Assembly (NCBI GenBank): GCA_946807835.1 | Contig: OX327712.1 | Span: 18,370,001-18,434,000, forward strand | Origin: Ailanthus altissimus | Taxonomy: Eukaryota > Streptophyta > Magnoliopsida > Sapindales > Simaroubaceae | Length of the DNA: 64,000 bases | Reading direction: 5' to 3' | Part shown: in pieces, positions 33,494 through 47,284 of the stretch | How the letters are laid out: the number at the start of each line of letters is the position of its first letter | Numbering within the stretch: the stretch's first letter is position 1 | Made by a program: the position numbers and the translations under genes | Notes under the pieces: generated by a model | Databases searched by the model: none | Told to the model about the DNA's origin: nothing | The model's input: the letters and a program-made list of their open reading frames with translations, nothing else

Positions 33494-35893
33494 TGTTAGT
33501 GTTCAAATGTGTGACATACGAGTGTATACGTAATTTCAAGAATTACTATATGCAGTGGAAGCATGTTACAAATACACATTTTAACAATTTCAACATATAT
33601 ATCACATATATACGTAAGTATAACAATTATATATTTATAAACACGATGAACAATATTGTACTAAAATAAAATATAAAATATTCACCTAATGAATGTAACT
33701 TTATAAAATTTTCAAGTCCTTCAACAATCCATGTGAAGAGCTCACCTTGAAGTGTATGTTGAACAATTCTAGTCCATAACTTTTGGTGGGATTAAGGAGC
33801 TAGAATGGTAACTTAATTTTAGAATTTTCAGCAACTTGTATTCAAACTCTTTTGAATACAAGTTTGTTTCTTAAATGGAGATGGTAAATATTTTCTATAC
33901 AACTCTTGTATTAATTAGAAATATTTAACATACAACTCTTGTATAATCCTTAGAAACAATTTCTACAAGATTAATATAGTGAACAACTCTTGTCACAATT
34001 ATTAATCTCTTTCTCCATTTTATTTCATTCATTTTAGTCATCCATTAGAAAAAAAGATGAAGAGAAATTTGTTTATTTTTCCAACACTTGAAAGAACAAA
34101 ACTCAAAAACTCTCTCTTGCCTCTCTTTCTCCCATTGCCAAATTCTTCATAAGAATTGAATGAATCAATTCAATTATTTTGCCAAAATTCATTTTGTTTA
34201 TTCAACACTTTGATTAAACAAAAGGAAGTGTTTCACCAATTTTATTGTTTGTCTTCCACTTAGGATTAATTAAACCAAGCACTAGAATAATAGCCACCTA
34301 AATTAATCTTTATCTAACAAATATAATTACTTTAATTATAATGGGTAAATAAATGGCCAACATTTAGGCCCCTCATTGCATTAAAATACAATGTCATGAT
34401 AAACTTATTTTAATATTATCTAATAATATAAAATTTAATTATTCAAAATAATTTTGAATAATTATTTTTTACCTTACTAATTTTTACTACCATGGTTAAA
34501 TAGTAAAAATGTAAAATCAAATCATGTAACAAATTTTGTCATTTGTCAATATTCTATTAATTAACAACCTTTGTTAATTAATTAAGTGATGTACTTAACA
34601 ATTAAGTCTTGACAAATGTACAGTCCGAGGGATCCCGAAATAATTATTCTATTTTGCTGAAATTTATTGGATCAAACTATTCTATTCAATCCGGTACCCC
34701 AATGCGCAACGAGTACACTTCATATTGTGAGACTCTCTAGGTTCACACCTAATTTGTCATATAGAGCTCCTCCATACGTCCGTGAACGATGCCCCACATA
34801 CACGTTACGGATATTACAAATTAGCGTGTTCGACCATGCAAGTTGAGGTTATTGCATATTCGTATAATCCTTCCATCGTTTATATCCTTGAAGAGCAGAG
34901 ATATAAATCAACACCGTCAAATCTCTATTTGGTCAACCATGAACTTATCTCCAGATTTATATTTTATTAAACAATATCCACAAACACTTTTGTGATATTG
35001 TTTATTCCTCCGGAATATATTTTTCAAGGTTTATACTTGCGGCCACAAGAATTTCTGAAATACAATCTCAGAGCATCAGGATATACAACCCACTCATATG
35101 AGCTGATGGATCCTATATCTACGTACACCGAACTCTATGAGCATCAGACTATACCCAGCGACACCCAGCGGTCAGACCATGAAAGGTTTCTGACATGTGT
35201 AGAACCAAAGTATGGTGGATCACTTACAAGCTCATCATGGCGCTCAGGTCAAACGACCACAAATACTACTCAACTCGGAAGACCTTCCATTGACGGCTTT
35301 ATGAGATGTCTATTGGATGTCTTCGTAAGTCTGTTCAATATCCAGTTCTTACTGAATACATGCATCTCTATACGAGTTTCATACTAAGCTCATAGTTTAC
35401 TAAGACTAACCATCTAAACCATCCAGATATAAACATACACTAATTTATATTAATGGGTTCCACCCATAGATCCGCATCGATGAAATTAGATCAAGAACAT
35501 TATGTTTGAGAACATACTTGCATAATGACACTTCCTAGCACCATCTGTAACTCATTGTAGCTATGTCATTACTAATATATTCTCAGGTCATTATCCTATT
35601 TCAGAAAAGGCTCTAACTCTTTAAATTTTACTAATTCTTATAAACTTACTAACTCTTAATACTACTAACTCTTAGTGTTTATAACTATTAGCGTTGTTAA
35701 CTCTTAACCCTGATCTAAACTTTTTTAGACCAGATCTGAACTCATTCAGATCATACAATGTCTGAAACGTTACAAGCATCTTACCATATAATAATAAATA
35801 ATATTAACGATTTTATTAGAAATAATAATTGTATAAATACTATCACTATATATTTATATATTATAGGATGGCATGTAAGTACAAATCTCAACA
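33494..35893. mobile_element. Probable solo LTR, about 2.4 kb
   Basis: The segment begins TGTTAGTGTTCAA and ends AAATCTCAACA, giving TGTT...AACA termini. Flanks are ATATG on the left and TTATG on the right, a probable 5-bp target duplication with one change. No primer site or coding region is attached, so this is a solo LTR left by recombination. Related copies: 10440-11862 and 36640-37014. The 131-codon ORF at 34992-35387 lies inside and resembles nothing. Orientation of the parent element is unknown. Confidence 0.65.
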
Positions 35894-36026
35894 TTATGAG
35901 GGGGCAAAATTTGGTCAGCAGCAATGTAATATAATTGCAGTGCGATGTAGTATAACAAGGTAATATAATTGATGTAATTTTGTAATCTTTACAAAAAGAG
36001 TAGTAGATATGAACTCATTATACAAA

Positions 36027-36029
<3 letters not shown>

Positions 36030-36065
<36 letters not shown>
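36030..36065. repeat. (TA)n microsatellite
   Basis: About 18 uninterrupted TA dinucleotides at the left edge of the next MITE. Confidence 0.9.
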
Positions 36066-36067
<2 letters not shown>

Positions 36068-36292
36068 GTAATGACATCTCTTTTTTTACACAAAATTTTA
36101 ATTATTAAATCACTTTTCAATCAATAGTTAAAATTAAAGTTATACTATTATTACTTTGGTGGGATTTATTAGTTGTTAAATGACATTTAAAAAATACAAC
36201 AAATAACACATCCGTTTTAATCTTAGTCATCAAATGAAAAGTGATTTAATAATTAAAAATTTGTGTAAAAAAATTAGGTGCCATGTATCCTG
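36066..36292. mobile_element. Palindromic MITE
   Basis: The left arm TTTTTTTACACAAAATTTTAATTATTAAATCACTTTTCA recurs inverted near 36230-36275 (TGAAAAGTGATTTAATAATT, then AATTTGTGTAAAAAAATTAG). The two arms cover most of the 227 bp, and the element is flanked on both sides by TA-rich DNA. No coding capacity. Confidence 0.7.
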
Positions 36293-36639
36293 CCTTATAT
36301 ATATAATAGATAGATAGATAGATATATAAAAGATCCATTGCATTATATTTTTGACACTCTTATATAGACCATTAGATCAATACACATTTAATACTTCATT
36401 TTAAATTTCAAATATATATTAATTACAGTGTATTAATTATAGTATCTAATTATAACTAAGTTATTAGTTATGTATTAATTTAAAGATTTAAAAATTATAT
36501 ATAAAATATATTCTCATGGATCATGTCCCTTAATTTATATATACACACTAAACTTTAAATTTTGGCTTAACAATCTTTCCTTGAATACATATATACAATA
36601 TGCTTAGTCATGAATACATTCAAAGGATTGCTTGTATGG

Positions 36640-37014
36640 TGGATTGGCGTACACGATATTTGCAAAATCTTAATATCCTTCATAGTTTATGGCAATTCTT
36701 TATAGTTTTAATTATGAATTAAGAACGATGTTTTTGAAAACATATTATGTAATGATATTTTTTAATACTATTTATAATTCTTGACAATTATATTATTATA
36801 ATATTATTTTTGAATCTTTGTCTTTATTTTAAACAAAATTTAAATCTTACAATGATTAACTTTAGCGTTAACTTAAACTCTTTTAAATCAGTTTAAACTC
36901 TTTTAAATCTATAATATTTGAAAACGTTACAGTTTCTTACTATATAATTATATATTAATGATTATTATTAAAATATTTAGTGTATAATAGAATGGCACGT
37001 AAGCACCATCTCAA
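36640..37014. mobile_element. Third, decayed LTR fragment of the 33494-35893 family
   Basis: Matches the right third of the solo LTR: AAGAACGATGTTTTTGAAAAC, AATGATATTTT, GAAAACGTTACA...CTTACTATATAAT and the terminal AATGGCACGTAAGCACCATCTCA. Strongly diverged, hence older. Confidence 0.5.
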
Positions 37015-38728
37015 ATATAGTATTCAATATATTATATAGTATTTATTATAATAAAAAGTAACTACTACAGTAAGCAGCTTTTGTATTTTTTTTATTTAAT
37101 TTATATCTTTATTTTATTTATAATTAAATAAAAATATTTAAATATATAATTTTAAATAAATAATATAAATTAATCGTGTTATATATAACAAAAATAAATT
37201 AAAATAGTATGAGTGATATCTCTAAAATACTATTAAATTAAGTTATTTGGTGTGATGACACTTGCGCCCAAATTGGTGATGCAAAAAAAAAAAAATCGTG
37301 CTCACATTGGTGTGGCGCAAAAAAAATATCGCACACACATTATTGGGATAATAAAAAATTATGTGCGTGAAAAAAAAATATTGCGCCAATTCAATAAAAA
37401 ATTACATGCTCAAGTCGTTAGCATGACAAATATCGGTGTGCAACTAAAAAATATCACTCAAATAAAAACATTACATAAACAATATCGCCTCAGCATCATA
37501 AGTAACAAAAAATAAATATATCACACCGGCATAATAAATAATAAAAAATATCGCAAATCAAGGGATAAATAATACAAATTTATTGCATTATGTAATGATA
37601 ATTAAAAATTTATCATGTTATGCAATAAAATATATCCCCCAGATGCTATATATTTGATTGCCCAAGATATATTACCCCGGTGTGATAAATTTAATTGCTC
37701 TTGAGCGATTAGTTTTTTCACCTCTTTTATAGGGGTGATAAGTAATGCCCCCATAATAGGAGTGGAGGGGGGCAAGTGGCAATTTGCCCCCTTTTTATTT
37801 ATTTTAATTTTATTTATTAATATATTTATTTTATAATTATTTATTATAAATAATTTATTTTTATTATTTATAATCTTTATTTATTATGTATAGTATAATT
37901 AAGTTATATTATTATTAAAAATTATATTTATATTAACCTAAACTTTAGTTTGTATTTATTTTTATTATTAAAAATTATATATTATTTAAATTTAAATTTA
38001 TTTTATTTAATTATAAGTAAAAGAATACAAAAGTTTAATTATTGTAGTAGTAGTATTTTTTAAAAAGAGATGCTGCATACAGCAGAAGAAACTATAAACT
38101 GTAGTGGGAACTATAGAGACAGTAAAAATATTTTTTTATTCATTTCTAATTTTTTAGGTCACAAAAAATTAAACAGAAAATGAAGAGCTAAAATAATTTT
38201 CAACCCTAAAAAAGGGCTATATCGGATCATTTCCCAACATAAATAAACAAACTTCAATACAATAGATTATGCTTTTCGTTACGATTTGCTATATTCATCC
38301 CACTTACCTATCATCAACTTGGACTACACGGGGGAGGTGATGTTTGGTGAATACATTGTCACTTAAATTAGTATTATTCTTATTATTATTTTTTGAAAAG
38401 GTCACATTAATTATTAACTTAAAAGTCTTAATTATTCTAAAGATTAAAATAGCAGATAATTAGGTGAATTGGCAGCTAATAACATGTAAGAATGACACTA
38501 AATTTCTCAAATGATATTTTTAAATTTTTATCTTTAATATTATGTCAAATAATTATTAAATAATAAAATAATATAATAAATATTTTAAAATTATATATAT
38601 ATATATTGTATTATGTATCTTCTTTTTATAGAAAGAAGAACTCAAAGTTTTTGGCTATCGACAAATTTGTTTTCACTATAACTAAATTATATGGGCTGAA
38701 AATAATTATATATTGAAGAAATATTAAT
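37015..38728. other. AT-rich sequence with an A-rich TATCG-containing patch
   Basis: No gene. 37250-37560 consists of repeated A-runs followed by words such as AAAAAATATCGC, which gives an 87-codon low-complexity ORF that I do not call. 37800-38030 is almost pure A/T. Confidence 0.5.
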
Positions 38729-39985
38729 AGGTTGTTGCAGAAATTAATTTTAGCATTAATTTCTATTAGGAATTAGTCTTTGTATTAATACTAATTTAGA
38801 GTTTAATAATTGTTAGAAGTAGAGATTAGTGACATTCAGTCTAATATAAGGAAGTCCATCTAGTACTCATACCCTAATCTTTTGAGTAACCCAACCTAGA
38901 ACGAGTGCCTTAGTGGTATTGAATCCGAACTTAAACACTTGTGCCTCATAACTCAGCCCATGAAGCTTTTTAAGTGGGACCTAAGTCAGGTCACATGTCT
39001 CCACTTAGTAGCGGTGTCAGAGTACACATCGTCGGACTCAGGTATTCATCACATCAGTATAGGCCAATCATTAGACGTATATGTCAACCTAGGTTAGGTT
39101 TCGGTATGTCACTATAGAACCTACTAGAGAAGCGCTTGGATGCCACATCATATAGCTGTTAGACCTAATATAAGATTTGATGAAGAAATTCAAGGAGCTA
39201 ATAAACAAGCGCTACATCAGTAAGATTTAAAGCTCTGGTCATTATTGATATAGTAGATTGAAGATGTTTGGAATAGTTGAGCAGCTCAACATTGACTCCG
39301 TTGAGCTTAAAGGGACAAAGTCAAGACGACCCCTTAGTGCTCCTCGGGTCTTACCAACTCAAGGCTAACAATTTTAAAAGCAACAAATCACTAATATTCA
39401 GAGTACTCCAAACATTAGAGGAGGTTAAAGTTCTCTAAAATATCCCTTATGAGAAATGATTGTTCTCCAATAGTAGCTCGTCACGTATCGTCCTTGAGGG
39501 AAGTTCTCTAGACTAGCACCCTTCAAGTTCAAGTTAAGTCTCCAAAATTGAAATATGATAAGAGAGAATTTTTAAACAATTCAAATTTTCTCTCTAGTGA
39601 GCAAAATTCTCCTTCTCCTCTCTAAAATTTTTATACTTTCTCTATAGCAAGTAAACCATAGGGAGCTTTTCCATAACATCTCACCTGACTTGAGCTTCTA
39701 ATGGCAGTCATCAGTTATCCAACCGAAACCTGCCACTGACCTCCTTTGTTTTGTACTCCGCATATCCCCTCAATTCGCCTAACTCCAGCTCAATGCTTAG
39801 CCCACTCTTAACTCAATGTTGGACTCCACTACCAATATAACCCCTAACTCAACCCTTGGTAACTGAAAGTTCAAGAATTATAACTTTTCAACATCTATCT
39901 CTTACACTACTAGTTAAGGTCAGGCCGCCCTTGACCAAAATTTAAACCCTAAAATTGTCTTGTCAATATCATCTGAGAGGTTTAT
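38729..39985. other. Unclassified repeat-like block, GC-richer than surroundings
   Basis: About 1.25 kb of balanced base composition in otherwise AT-rich DNA, starting TGTTGCAGAAATTAATTTTAGC, with stops in every frame and no recognisable protein remnant. The composition resembles the LTRs elsewhere in the window, so a solo LTR or non-autonomous element is likely, but no second copy or target duplication was found here. Confidence 0.4.
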
Positions 39986-40211
39986 TAACTTTTGTTGATA
40001 GTGTGATTCTTTTTTTTTTTTTTTGTTGTATACCTATCAAATAAGAATAATTATATGATATATTATTTTTTATAAACTAATAAAGGTATTAAAGTAAAAT
40101 TAACTTAACACTTAATTTGTTGTGTCTTTAAGATTATGTTAAAGGATAACAGCATCAAACACATTCTGACTCATATTCATACTTGAGGAGAAAAAATAAA
40201 ACCTTGAAGTA

Positions 40212-40605
40212 AATATTTTAAGAGAAGGTTAGAGATTTAGCTATAACTAATCGGTGGTTGGCGTTTGCAATTTACTACTTTATAGAGCCTTATATTTATT
40301 TATTTATTTATTCGCAAGTTGTCTATGAAAAGACGATACAAAATTAATTTATTACAAGTGGTAGGTTATCGTCAGAATTTCAAAATATACAGAACATGTT
40401 AAGTGACAGGCTACATGCAGGTGAAAATATAAAAAAGTCGATGAAATAAATAAAAGAAATGAAAAACAACGACTTGGGGGAGACCTGAAACTAATGGTTT
40501 TTTGGATCTTGCGGAAGAAACTGGCATGTGGGAGGTCAGCTTTTCCTATTATCAAGAAGGAAGCTGAGGTAAGAATGATGACGAGAGCCTCGCGTTTCTT
40601 TATGT
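40212..40605. repeat. Local duplicate pair, copy 1
   Basis: Shares an ordered series of blocks with 43018-43475: AGAGAAGGTTAGAGATT, GGCGTTTGCAATTTAC, TTTATAGAGCC, AACAACGACTTGGGG, TTCTTGGATCTTGCGGAA-like sequence and GTAAGAATGATGACGAGAGC. The short antisense ORF (40352-40624) has no family match that I can see. Confidence 0.8.
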
Positions 40606-43017
40606 TGATGTAATTGTTTGACACGTATTTTTAAAGAATAATTTAAAATATTTGAAATCTTATCATTTATATCGATCTGAATTCTTTTGGCCACCAAGGA
40701 TAATAAACAAAATCGGATCCGAAAATTTTGAGTTTTTGTTTTAAATACGAGTTTTAATTTTTATTTTCTTTAGTTCAGGTTGGGTCTGGGTTTTTTTTGG
40801 GACCCAGTACCCCAGTACCCTAATTGAATCAGTTTCTTTTTCTTTCTTTTTTTTTTTTCTCTTTATCCAACATTCAGATTTTTTTTGAGAAAGTAATTTT
40901 CACTTTTTACTTACACACACACACTTCAAGATTCCACATTTCAACTTTGAGCCCCATCATTTTTTTTTAATATTCTAACATTTTTGTCAAACAAATAATA
41001 ATAATAATGATAATAGTATAAATTTGTCAGGTTGAATAGAATATTTATTATTCATTAATTTAAGAAAAAGAAAAGAAAAGATTACTTATTAATCAACCTT
41101 CCTAAAAATCACTGTTTACCCAAAAAAGCAACTTAATACAAAAGTGACAAAATAAATTATAACACGGTTATTTGAGACGAATTAAATATATTTTAAATAA
41201 ATAAAAAATTAATATAATTAATAAATATATTGAATTCGCATTACTTATTTATTAATCGTCAAGATTGTTTATTATTCCAATATGAATCAGAATGTATTTG
41301 ATATTGTTATCTTTTAACTTGATTTTAAAGACAATAATTTAAATGTTAAGCTAATTTTACTTTCAACTATTTAGTAACAAATATATATATACATACTACT
41401 TGTTGCCCTTATAAATAAACCCAAAATGCATGCCTAAACTCTCTTCTTAAAAATTGGTCTAAGTAGTAGATTTGAGACAGCTTAAGTCCTCTTTTAAAAA
41501 ATTTGCTAAAGTGATAGGTTTAGAGTTCTTTACTTCTTTTTTGAAAGATGCTTGAGGTTAAGATCTAGTTAAAATTTTAAGATCAATTTCTCCCAAGCAA
41601 GAATGACCCTAAAGACCACAAGTGCCTATCGTTTTTGCGATCTAAGTCTTTTTATTCAATAAAATTTCGAGAATCATAAAATTAAGTCAAAATATCTTAT
41701 TTATAAGATAAAATAGATAGAATCTTGGGATTAACCTCAATTTAGCTACCCCAGACACACCATCAAGTAAGGGAAAGACAACCTAATATCTTATCCGTGA
41801 TCTTCGGGAATAAATAGTAAGGTCCAACTATAAAAAAAAAGGGTTCAACGACTACCTAAGGTAATGACAATTTCTCTCACAAATTTTTTTTTTTTATCAC
41901 TCTCTCTGTAGATTGACTAACTTAGGCATCAGAGAATTTTCGCATGAACAACTACTGACGGAATCATAATAAGGCCATATTTTTTACATAAAAATAACAG
42001 TAGCCAAGTTCAAGGCCTATATTCAGTGTCGCTTAGCTTAGCAGGCCCACTTTCATTCCCTTAAAAATAAATTTAAAATTCGTTAATTTAAAAATTAAAA
42101 TTCTATTAACACTACCTTTATGAGTTTATCAAAAATAATTATATCTCATAATTATTCTTATTTAATAGTTAGGAGAAGAAGAAAAAAAGAATTACACTAT
42201 CAATGATAGTCATTAAACCTCCCAATGATATTGACAAGATTATTGGACTCTAATATTTTGTGCAATCCATCCTACCGTACGGTGAACAAAGTTGGTAAAA
42301 TTTAAATTTGGGTTAGAGTTTACTCAACCTAGACTCAGATCTAATTTTTTTTAAGGCCTTCTAAAACTCAAGTTTCACCAAAAAAATTTTGAGTACCTAT
42401 CTGGGTTTGGATTTAAATCAGAACCAAATTTGAGTTGTCCAAAACTCAAATTTTTACCCTTTTTTTTAATTTCTTTTTTTGTGGGGCAGAGGATCAGAGA
42501 GTTGGTTATGAGATTAAACAAAAAGTAGATTAAAATAAGTTAATGTAAAGTTAAGGGTGACAATTCATGTTAACGAATTATATTTTTTTCGCGTTAATAT
42601 AGAGTATTAACAAATTTTTATTATATTTACATACAATTTTATTTACATAAATAAATCAAGTATTCAAACACATATTTGATTTATTATTGATATGACATTG
42701 TATACACATTTAAATAAATTAATAAAATTCGATTCATTTATATAATTATAGATTATTTAATTTATTTATGATTATATTTATTTAAACGAATAATAATATC
42801 AAAATCGTTTCGTTTATATAAAATATTTGATTATTTTAATACGACTAAACACTTTTAAATTATAATAAATATATTTATTTTATAATTATATTCGTATCTT
42901 ATTTGTGTCATATGTAAATAATACGAATTTATTTTTAATGAATTAATGTGATCTTTTTAGTTTAATATAACTTAAGTAAATTTATAAATCGTAGAATTCA
43001 AATTCATATTTGACTAA
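40606..43017. other. AT-rich sequence between the duplicate pair
   Basis: No gene. 41450-41950 is somewhat less AT-rich and may be old element DNA; the rest is A/T-rich with stops in every frame. Confidence 0.5.
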
Positions 43018-43475
43018 ATATTTGAAGAGAAGGTTAGAGATTAATCTAACTAATCGCTTGTTGGCGTTTGCAATTTACCACTTTATAGAGCCACATATTT
43101 ATTTAATTAATCGCAAGTTGTTTATAAAACGTCGATACGAAATTAATTTATTCCAAGTTGTGGGGAATCATTAGAATTTAAAATTATAAAAAAAAAAGGT
43201 GTCAAACGAGACGGCAGGTAGGTGAAAATATAAAATGTAAAAAGTCAATGAAATAAATACAAAAAGGCAAAAAGAAAAAGAAAAAGAAAAAGAAAAACAA
43301 CGACTTGGGGTATGACTTATAGATACCTGTAAGTGTAACCAACAGTTTCTTGGATCTTGCGGAAATAGCTGGCATCTGAAAGTTACCCTCTTCCTATATT
43401 TTTTTTCTTCTTTTTGTGGTTTAATTATTCTGAAGGAAGCCGAGGTAAGAATGATGACGAGAGCCTCGTATTAAT
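43018..43475. repeat. Local duplicate pair, copy 2
   Basis: See copy 1. This copy has an extra (AAAAAG)n-type run (about 43262-43300) and a few longer spacers. The best conserved block, GAGGTAAGAATGATGACGAG (from about 43442), is present in both copies. Confidence 0.8.
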
Positions 43476-45185
43476 TTACTGGCAATGAGACTTGTTGTGA
43501 TGGGATCACAATCTTTATCAATGGAATAAATTATAATTTTATATTTATATTATAATTTATTATATATAATTTGAGTTTAAGATTGGAGATTATTATAAAT
43601 ATTTTATATTTAAATTTTTAAGTATTTTTTTATTTATATTGATTTAATTTTATAAAATAATTTTTTATTTTATACAATTATAATATATAAAAAAATTATA
43701 AACATCACATAAAAATATAAACTATATTAAGTTTTTAACTACTAATTTTAAAAATTAATAATATGAATTAAAATTTAAAAATAATAAAAAATAATAATTT
43801 TTTTAACATTAACATCTAAATCATCGTGTATTATTTGCAATTCAAACATCAAATTTCTATTAAAATTCTTCTCAACTTTATAACATAAAGTAAAAGACAA
43901 TTTGAGTTAAATAAGTAATGATTAAGAAATTAAGAATGATAATAAAATTATTTACTTTTTTTATTTGTTCTTCTTCATATTTATTTTTTAATAAATGAGT
44001 TCACTCAAATTTAAAAATAAGTATTTAATATTAAATATAATTAAAAAAATAAAGAAAGAAATAAAAAAATAAATAAAAAAATTAAAAATATAATGTAAGT
44101 ATATTTAGCACGTGGTCAACTTTGATTTGTATAAATAAGTAAATTTTTTTTTACATTAATTTTTTTATTTTGTTTTTAAATCCAATATTTGGGACAAATT
44201 TAAAAAAATCAACTTATTTTAAAACCCAACCCAAATTTAATTCAAATTTAACTTATTATACCTAAACTCACCCCATCTCAAAAATAAATCTAAAATCAAC
44301 CAAAATTATTTGGAATAGGCCCGTGAGACCCAATCCTATGGAGAATTCTGACATTCCTACTCACAACTATTGTTAGTTAAGGGTAAATGAGCAATAAACA
44401 AATAAATAAAACTTAAAAATGAGTAATTACACTTCTTTCTTGAAGTTTTAGTATAAACACATTTTAGTTTATATACTTTAAACACTTGGTAGGAACCTTT
44501 ATTTTTTTATATATAAAGAAAAATTTGAATTCGAGATCTTCATTAGAGTGAAAGTAGATATACTATTAATTTTTATCGCTCGATCGTTAACACAAATAAA
44601 ACTAATATATTTTATTTCAATTAATTATTATAGTTTATAAAATAATACCATCCATATGAACCCAAGCTCTTTAATTAGTTTTTTTTTTGTTTTTTTAATT
44701 TCTTGAATAAAAATGATAGTACTTTCATTTGGTAAATTAATTAGTCCTACCATGTGTGAATTTAGTTTTTGTTTTTAGTTTTTGAATAAGAATAATAATA
44801 CTTTATTTTCATTAATTGTAAAAAAAGTTATAAAATAATTTTTCATTTATAAAAATAATTCCAAGAGTCCTCATTTTAAAAAAGGTAATAATAATAAAAT
44901 ATAATGAAATTCTATTATTTGTAGGTATATATGCATACTATTGAACATTTAGGGAGTTTCTGTCTATTATTGCAAGTATAGGGATGCCTGCTGTCAAGTC
45001 GTCAAGGGCTAATAAGACATTTTATATGATTCCTTCCGGAATTTTAACGGCAGTCAGTGTCACTCACGGGTGGCTATGTATTTTCCGTAGCTTAAGGGGT
45101 ATTTTTAAAAATTCCAAAGTATCTGAGATAGTTTGCATTTATGTAAAAAATTAGGGGTATCGGTAATAATTATTTAATCCTCTAA
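43476..45185. other. AT-rich sequence upstream of the NB-LRR leader
   Basis: No gene. 44940-45170 is less AT-rich and probably includes promoter sequence of the downstream gene. Confidence 0.45.
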
Positions 45186-46295
45186 TTATGCTGGTACAAT
45201 TTTCAAAAGGCCCTGCATTTCATCATCTCTATCCTCTCCAACTCTCCTCCACCGTTTTTCTTCTCAAGAAATCTTCCTCCGCAGCTCTTCTGTATCCCTA
45301 CCGGTAATATTTCCATTTCTGTTTCCTCAATGTTTCAGTTTTTGATTCTTTTATTTTATTTATTTCTAGAAGAAGAAAAGCTCTGTTGCTTAACATTAAC
45401 AATATGAATCATTTCATATGATAAATATATTATGATCTGGACAATATATCCTGCAAGCTTCTGTCAAGTTTACGAGATTTATAATATAATTTTTCTGATA
45501 AAATTTCTCTCTTTTCTCTACAGTTTACTGCTGCCGTTCTGTTCGACGACACTCCAGAGGTACCATCTTCGTTCCTCAAATTTCTTTCACTGTTTCTGAT
45601 TTTTACATTACAGATTTGATTTCGTATTGGACAAATATATGAGAATTATTCATGTGGCAGAGGCAATCTTATCTATACTCAGCTTTCATAATTTTGCTGC
45701 TTTTTCAACTTCTTCTGTTCATTTTAACTCTGCTAGATCCTTTCAATAGAAGTTCTCATCTCATAGAATCAACGCACACATCTTAGCTTTCCACCAAGAA
45801 GGTTCGTCTAATTTGTCTCGAGATTTAAAAAAAAAAAAATAATCTACATTGTTTTTTAATTTCTATTCGGCATTGGCATCTTTAATTAGCTTGCCCTCGA
45901 TTTAAGATCCCACTTGATAAGATTTGATGAAAAAAAATGTTCCGAGTTTATTTCCCTCTTTGACCAACTCATATCTTGTGATTATTTTATTTTTAATTGT
46001 GAATAATTTATGATTATAACTATCATATTATAATTAAATAGTAATATTAGTTATTTTAAAATTTTATCTTAAATTATATTTCAGAAGTAATGTGTTAAAT
46101 AAATATTAAGTGTAATAAATAATTTTAAAATTTATATTAAAGGTGGGCAAACCTAATTCGGTTTGATTTTTGGTGTGAACCTTAAAATGTCAAATTACCC
46201 TAATTTTGTAAATTCTCGCAAACTTAAAACAATTCATAAAAGAGTAATGTTACACATCTTAAGTTTGTATTTCAATTTGTATTCTAAGTTATGAT

Positions 46296-47284
46296 TAAGG
46301 GTGGGTATGGTCCGGTTTGATTTTTTGAATATGTAAAACTAAAATCGATTTTTTAAGGGAAAAAACTGAACCGGACTGACAATTTTTTGAATGTGTAAAA
46401 TCGAAACTGATTTTTTAAGGAGAAAAAATGAACATGACCGAACCCATTTTTTTCAGTTCGGCTTTTTGGCTTTTAAAAAAAAAATTCATTTGTTCAAATA
46501 ATTTAGTAGATCATTTTAATTTATTTATTTTTTAATTTTTCACTGCACATTACATAAGCTACTAAATTTATTCTTATATATTATATAAGTCATTAAAAAA
46601 TTAAGTTGACTAAATTAATATATATTATACGTTATATATTATATAATCAAAAAAAGTTTCATTATACATTATATAAACCACTAAATTTGTTCATATATAT
46701 TATATAAGTTTTAAAAAAATTAAGTTGACTAAATTATTATATATTACATATTATATATTATATAACCAAAAAAATTTCATTACACGTTATATAAACCACT
46801 AAATTTGTTCTTATTTATTATATAAGTCTTTAGAAAATTAAGTTGCCTAAATTAATATATGTTACACGTTACATTACATGTTATATTTTATATAATAAAA
46901 AAAAATTTATTACATATTACATAAATCACTAAATTTGTTCTTATATATTATGTTTTTAAAAATTTAGACTATTTTTTTCTTTTTTTATTTTAAATTGTAG
47001 CATTTTTTTATTCATTTGTCTAAATAATTTAGTAAATCATTTTTGGAATTAATTTTTGGATCAATTTCATATTAACATAATTATAATTTATTTAATTTGA
47101 GATAAATTAAATTTTTTTATTAAATAATTAAAAAAAATTAATTTTTTGGTTCGGTTATTTTTTTTGAAAACAATTGGTCGGTTTTCCTCAAAAAAATCAA
47201 ATTGATTTTTTGTGGTAAAAAATCAGACCGAACCGATTGGTTCAGTTCAGTTTTTCGGTTACCGATTTTTTTTGTCCACCCATA
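46296..47284. mobile_element. Non-autonomous hAT-like element with 8-bp target duplication
   Basis: Flanked by GTTATGAT (46288-46295) and GTTATAAT (47285-47292), an 8-bp duplication with one change, as made by hAT transposases. Termini are TAAGGGTGG on the left and TATGGGTGG read inward from the right, followed by CGGTTT/CGGTTC-rich subterminal repeats at both ends (46310-46460, 47150-47270). No transposase ORF. It sits inside an older AT-rich MITE-like sequence (46240-47420). Confidence 0.7.
46550..46960. repeat. Tandem repeat of about 118 bp within the hAT-like element
   Basis: The anchor CACTAAATTTGTTC recurs at about 46559 (one-base variant), 46679, 46797 and 46926. Between anchors the order TATATTATATAAGT, AATTAAGTTGACTAAAT, TTATATATTATATAA is kept, giving about 3.5 units of 118-129 bp. 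Confidence 0.85.

Noticed and set aside
34992..35387. 131-codon ORF
   Set aside because: Lies inside the solo LTR, shows no domain, and the related LTR at 10.4-11.9 kb does not keep it open.
37252..37515. 87-codon Lys-rich ORF
   Set aside because: Low-complexity A-rich DNA; no domain and no promoter.
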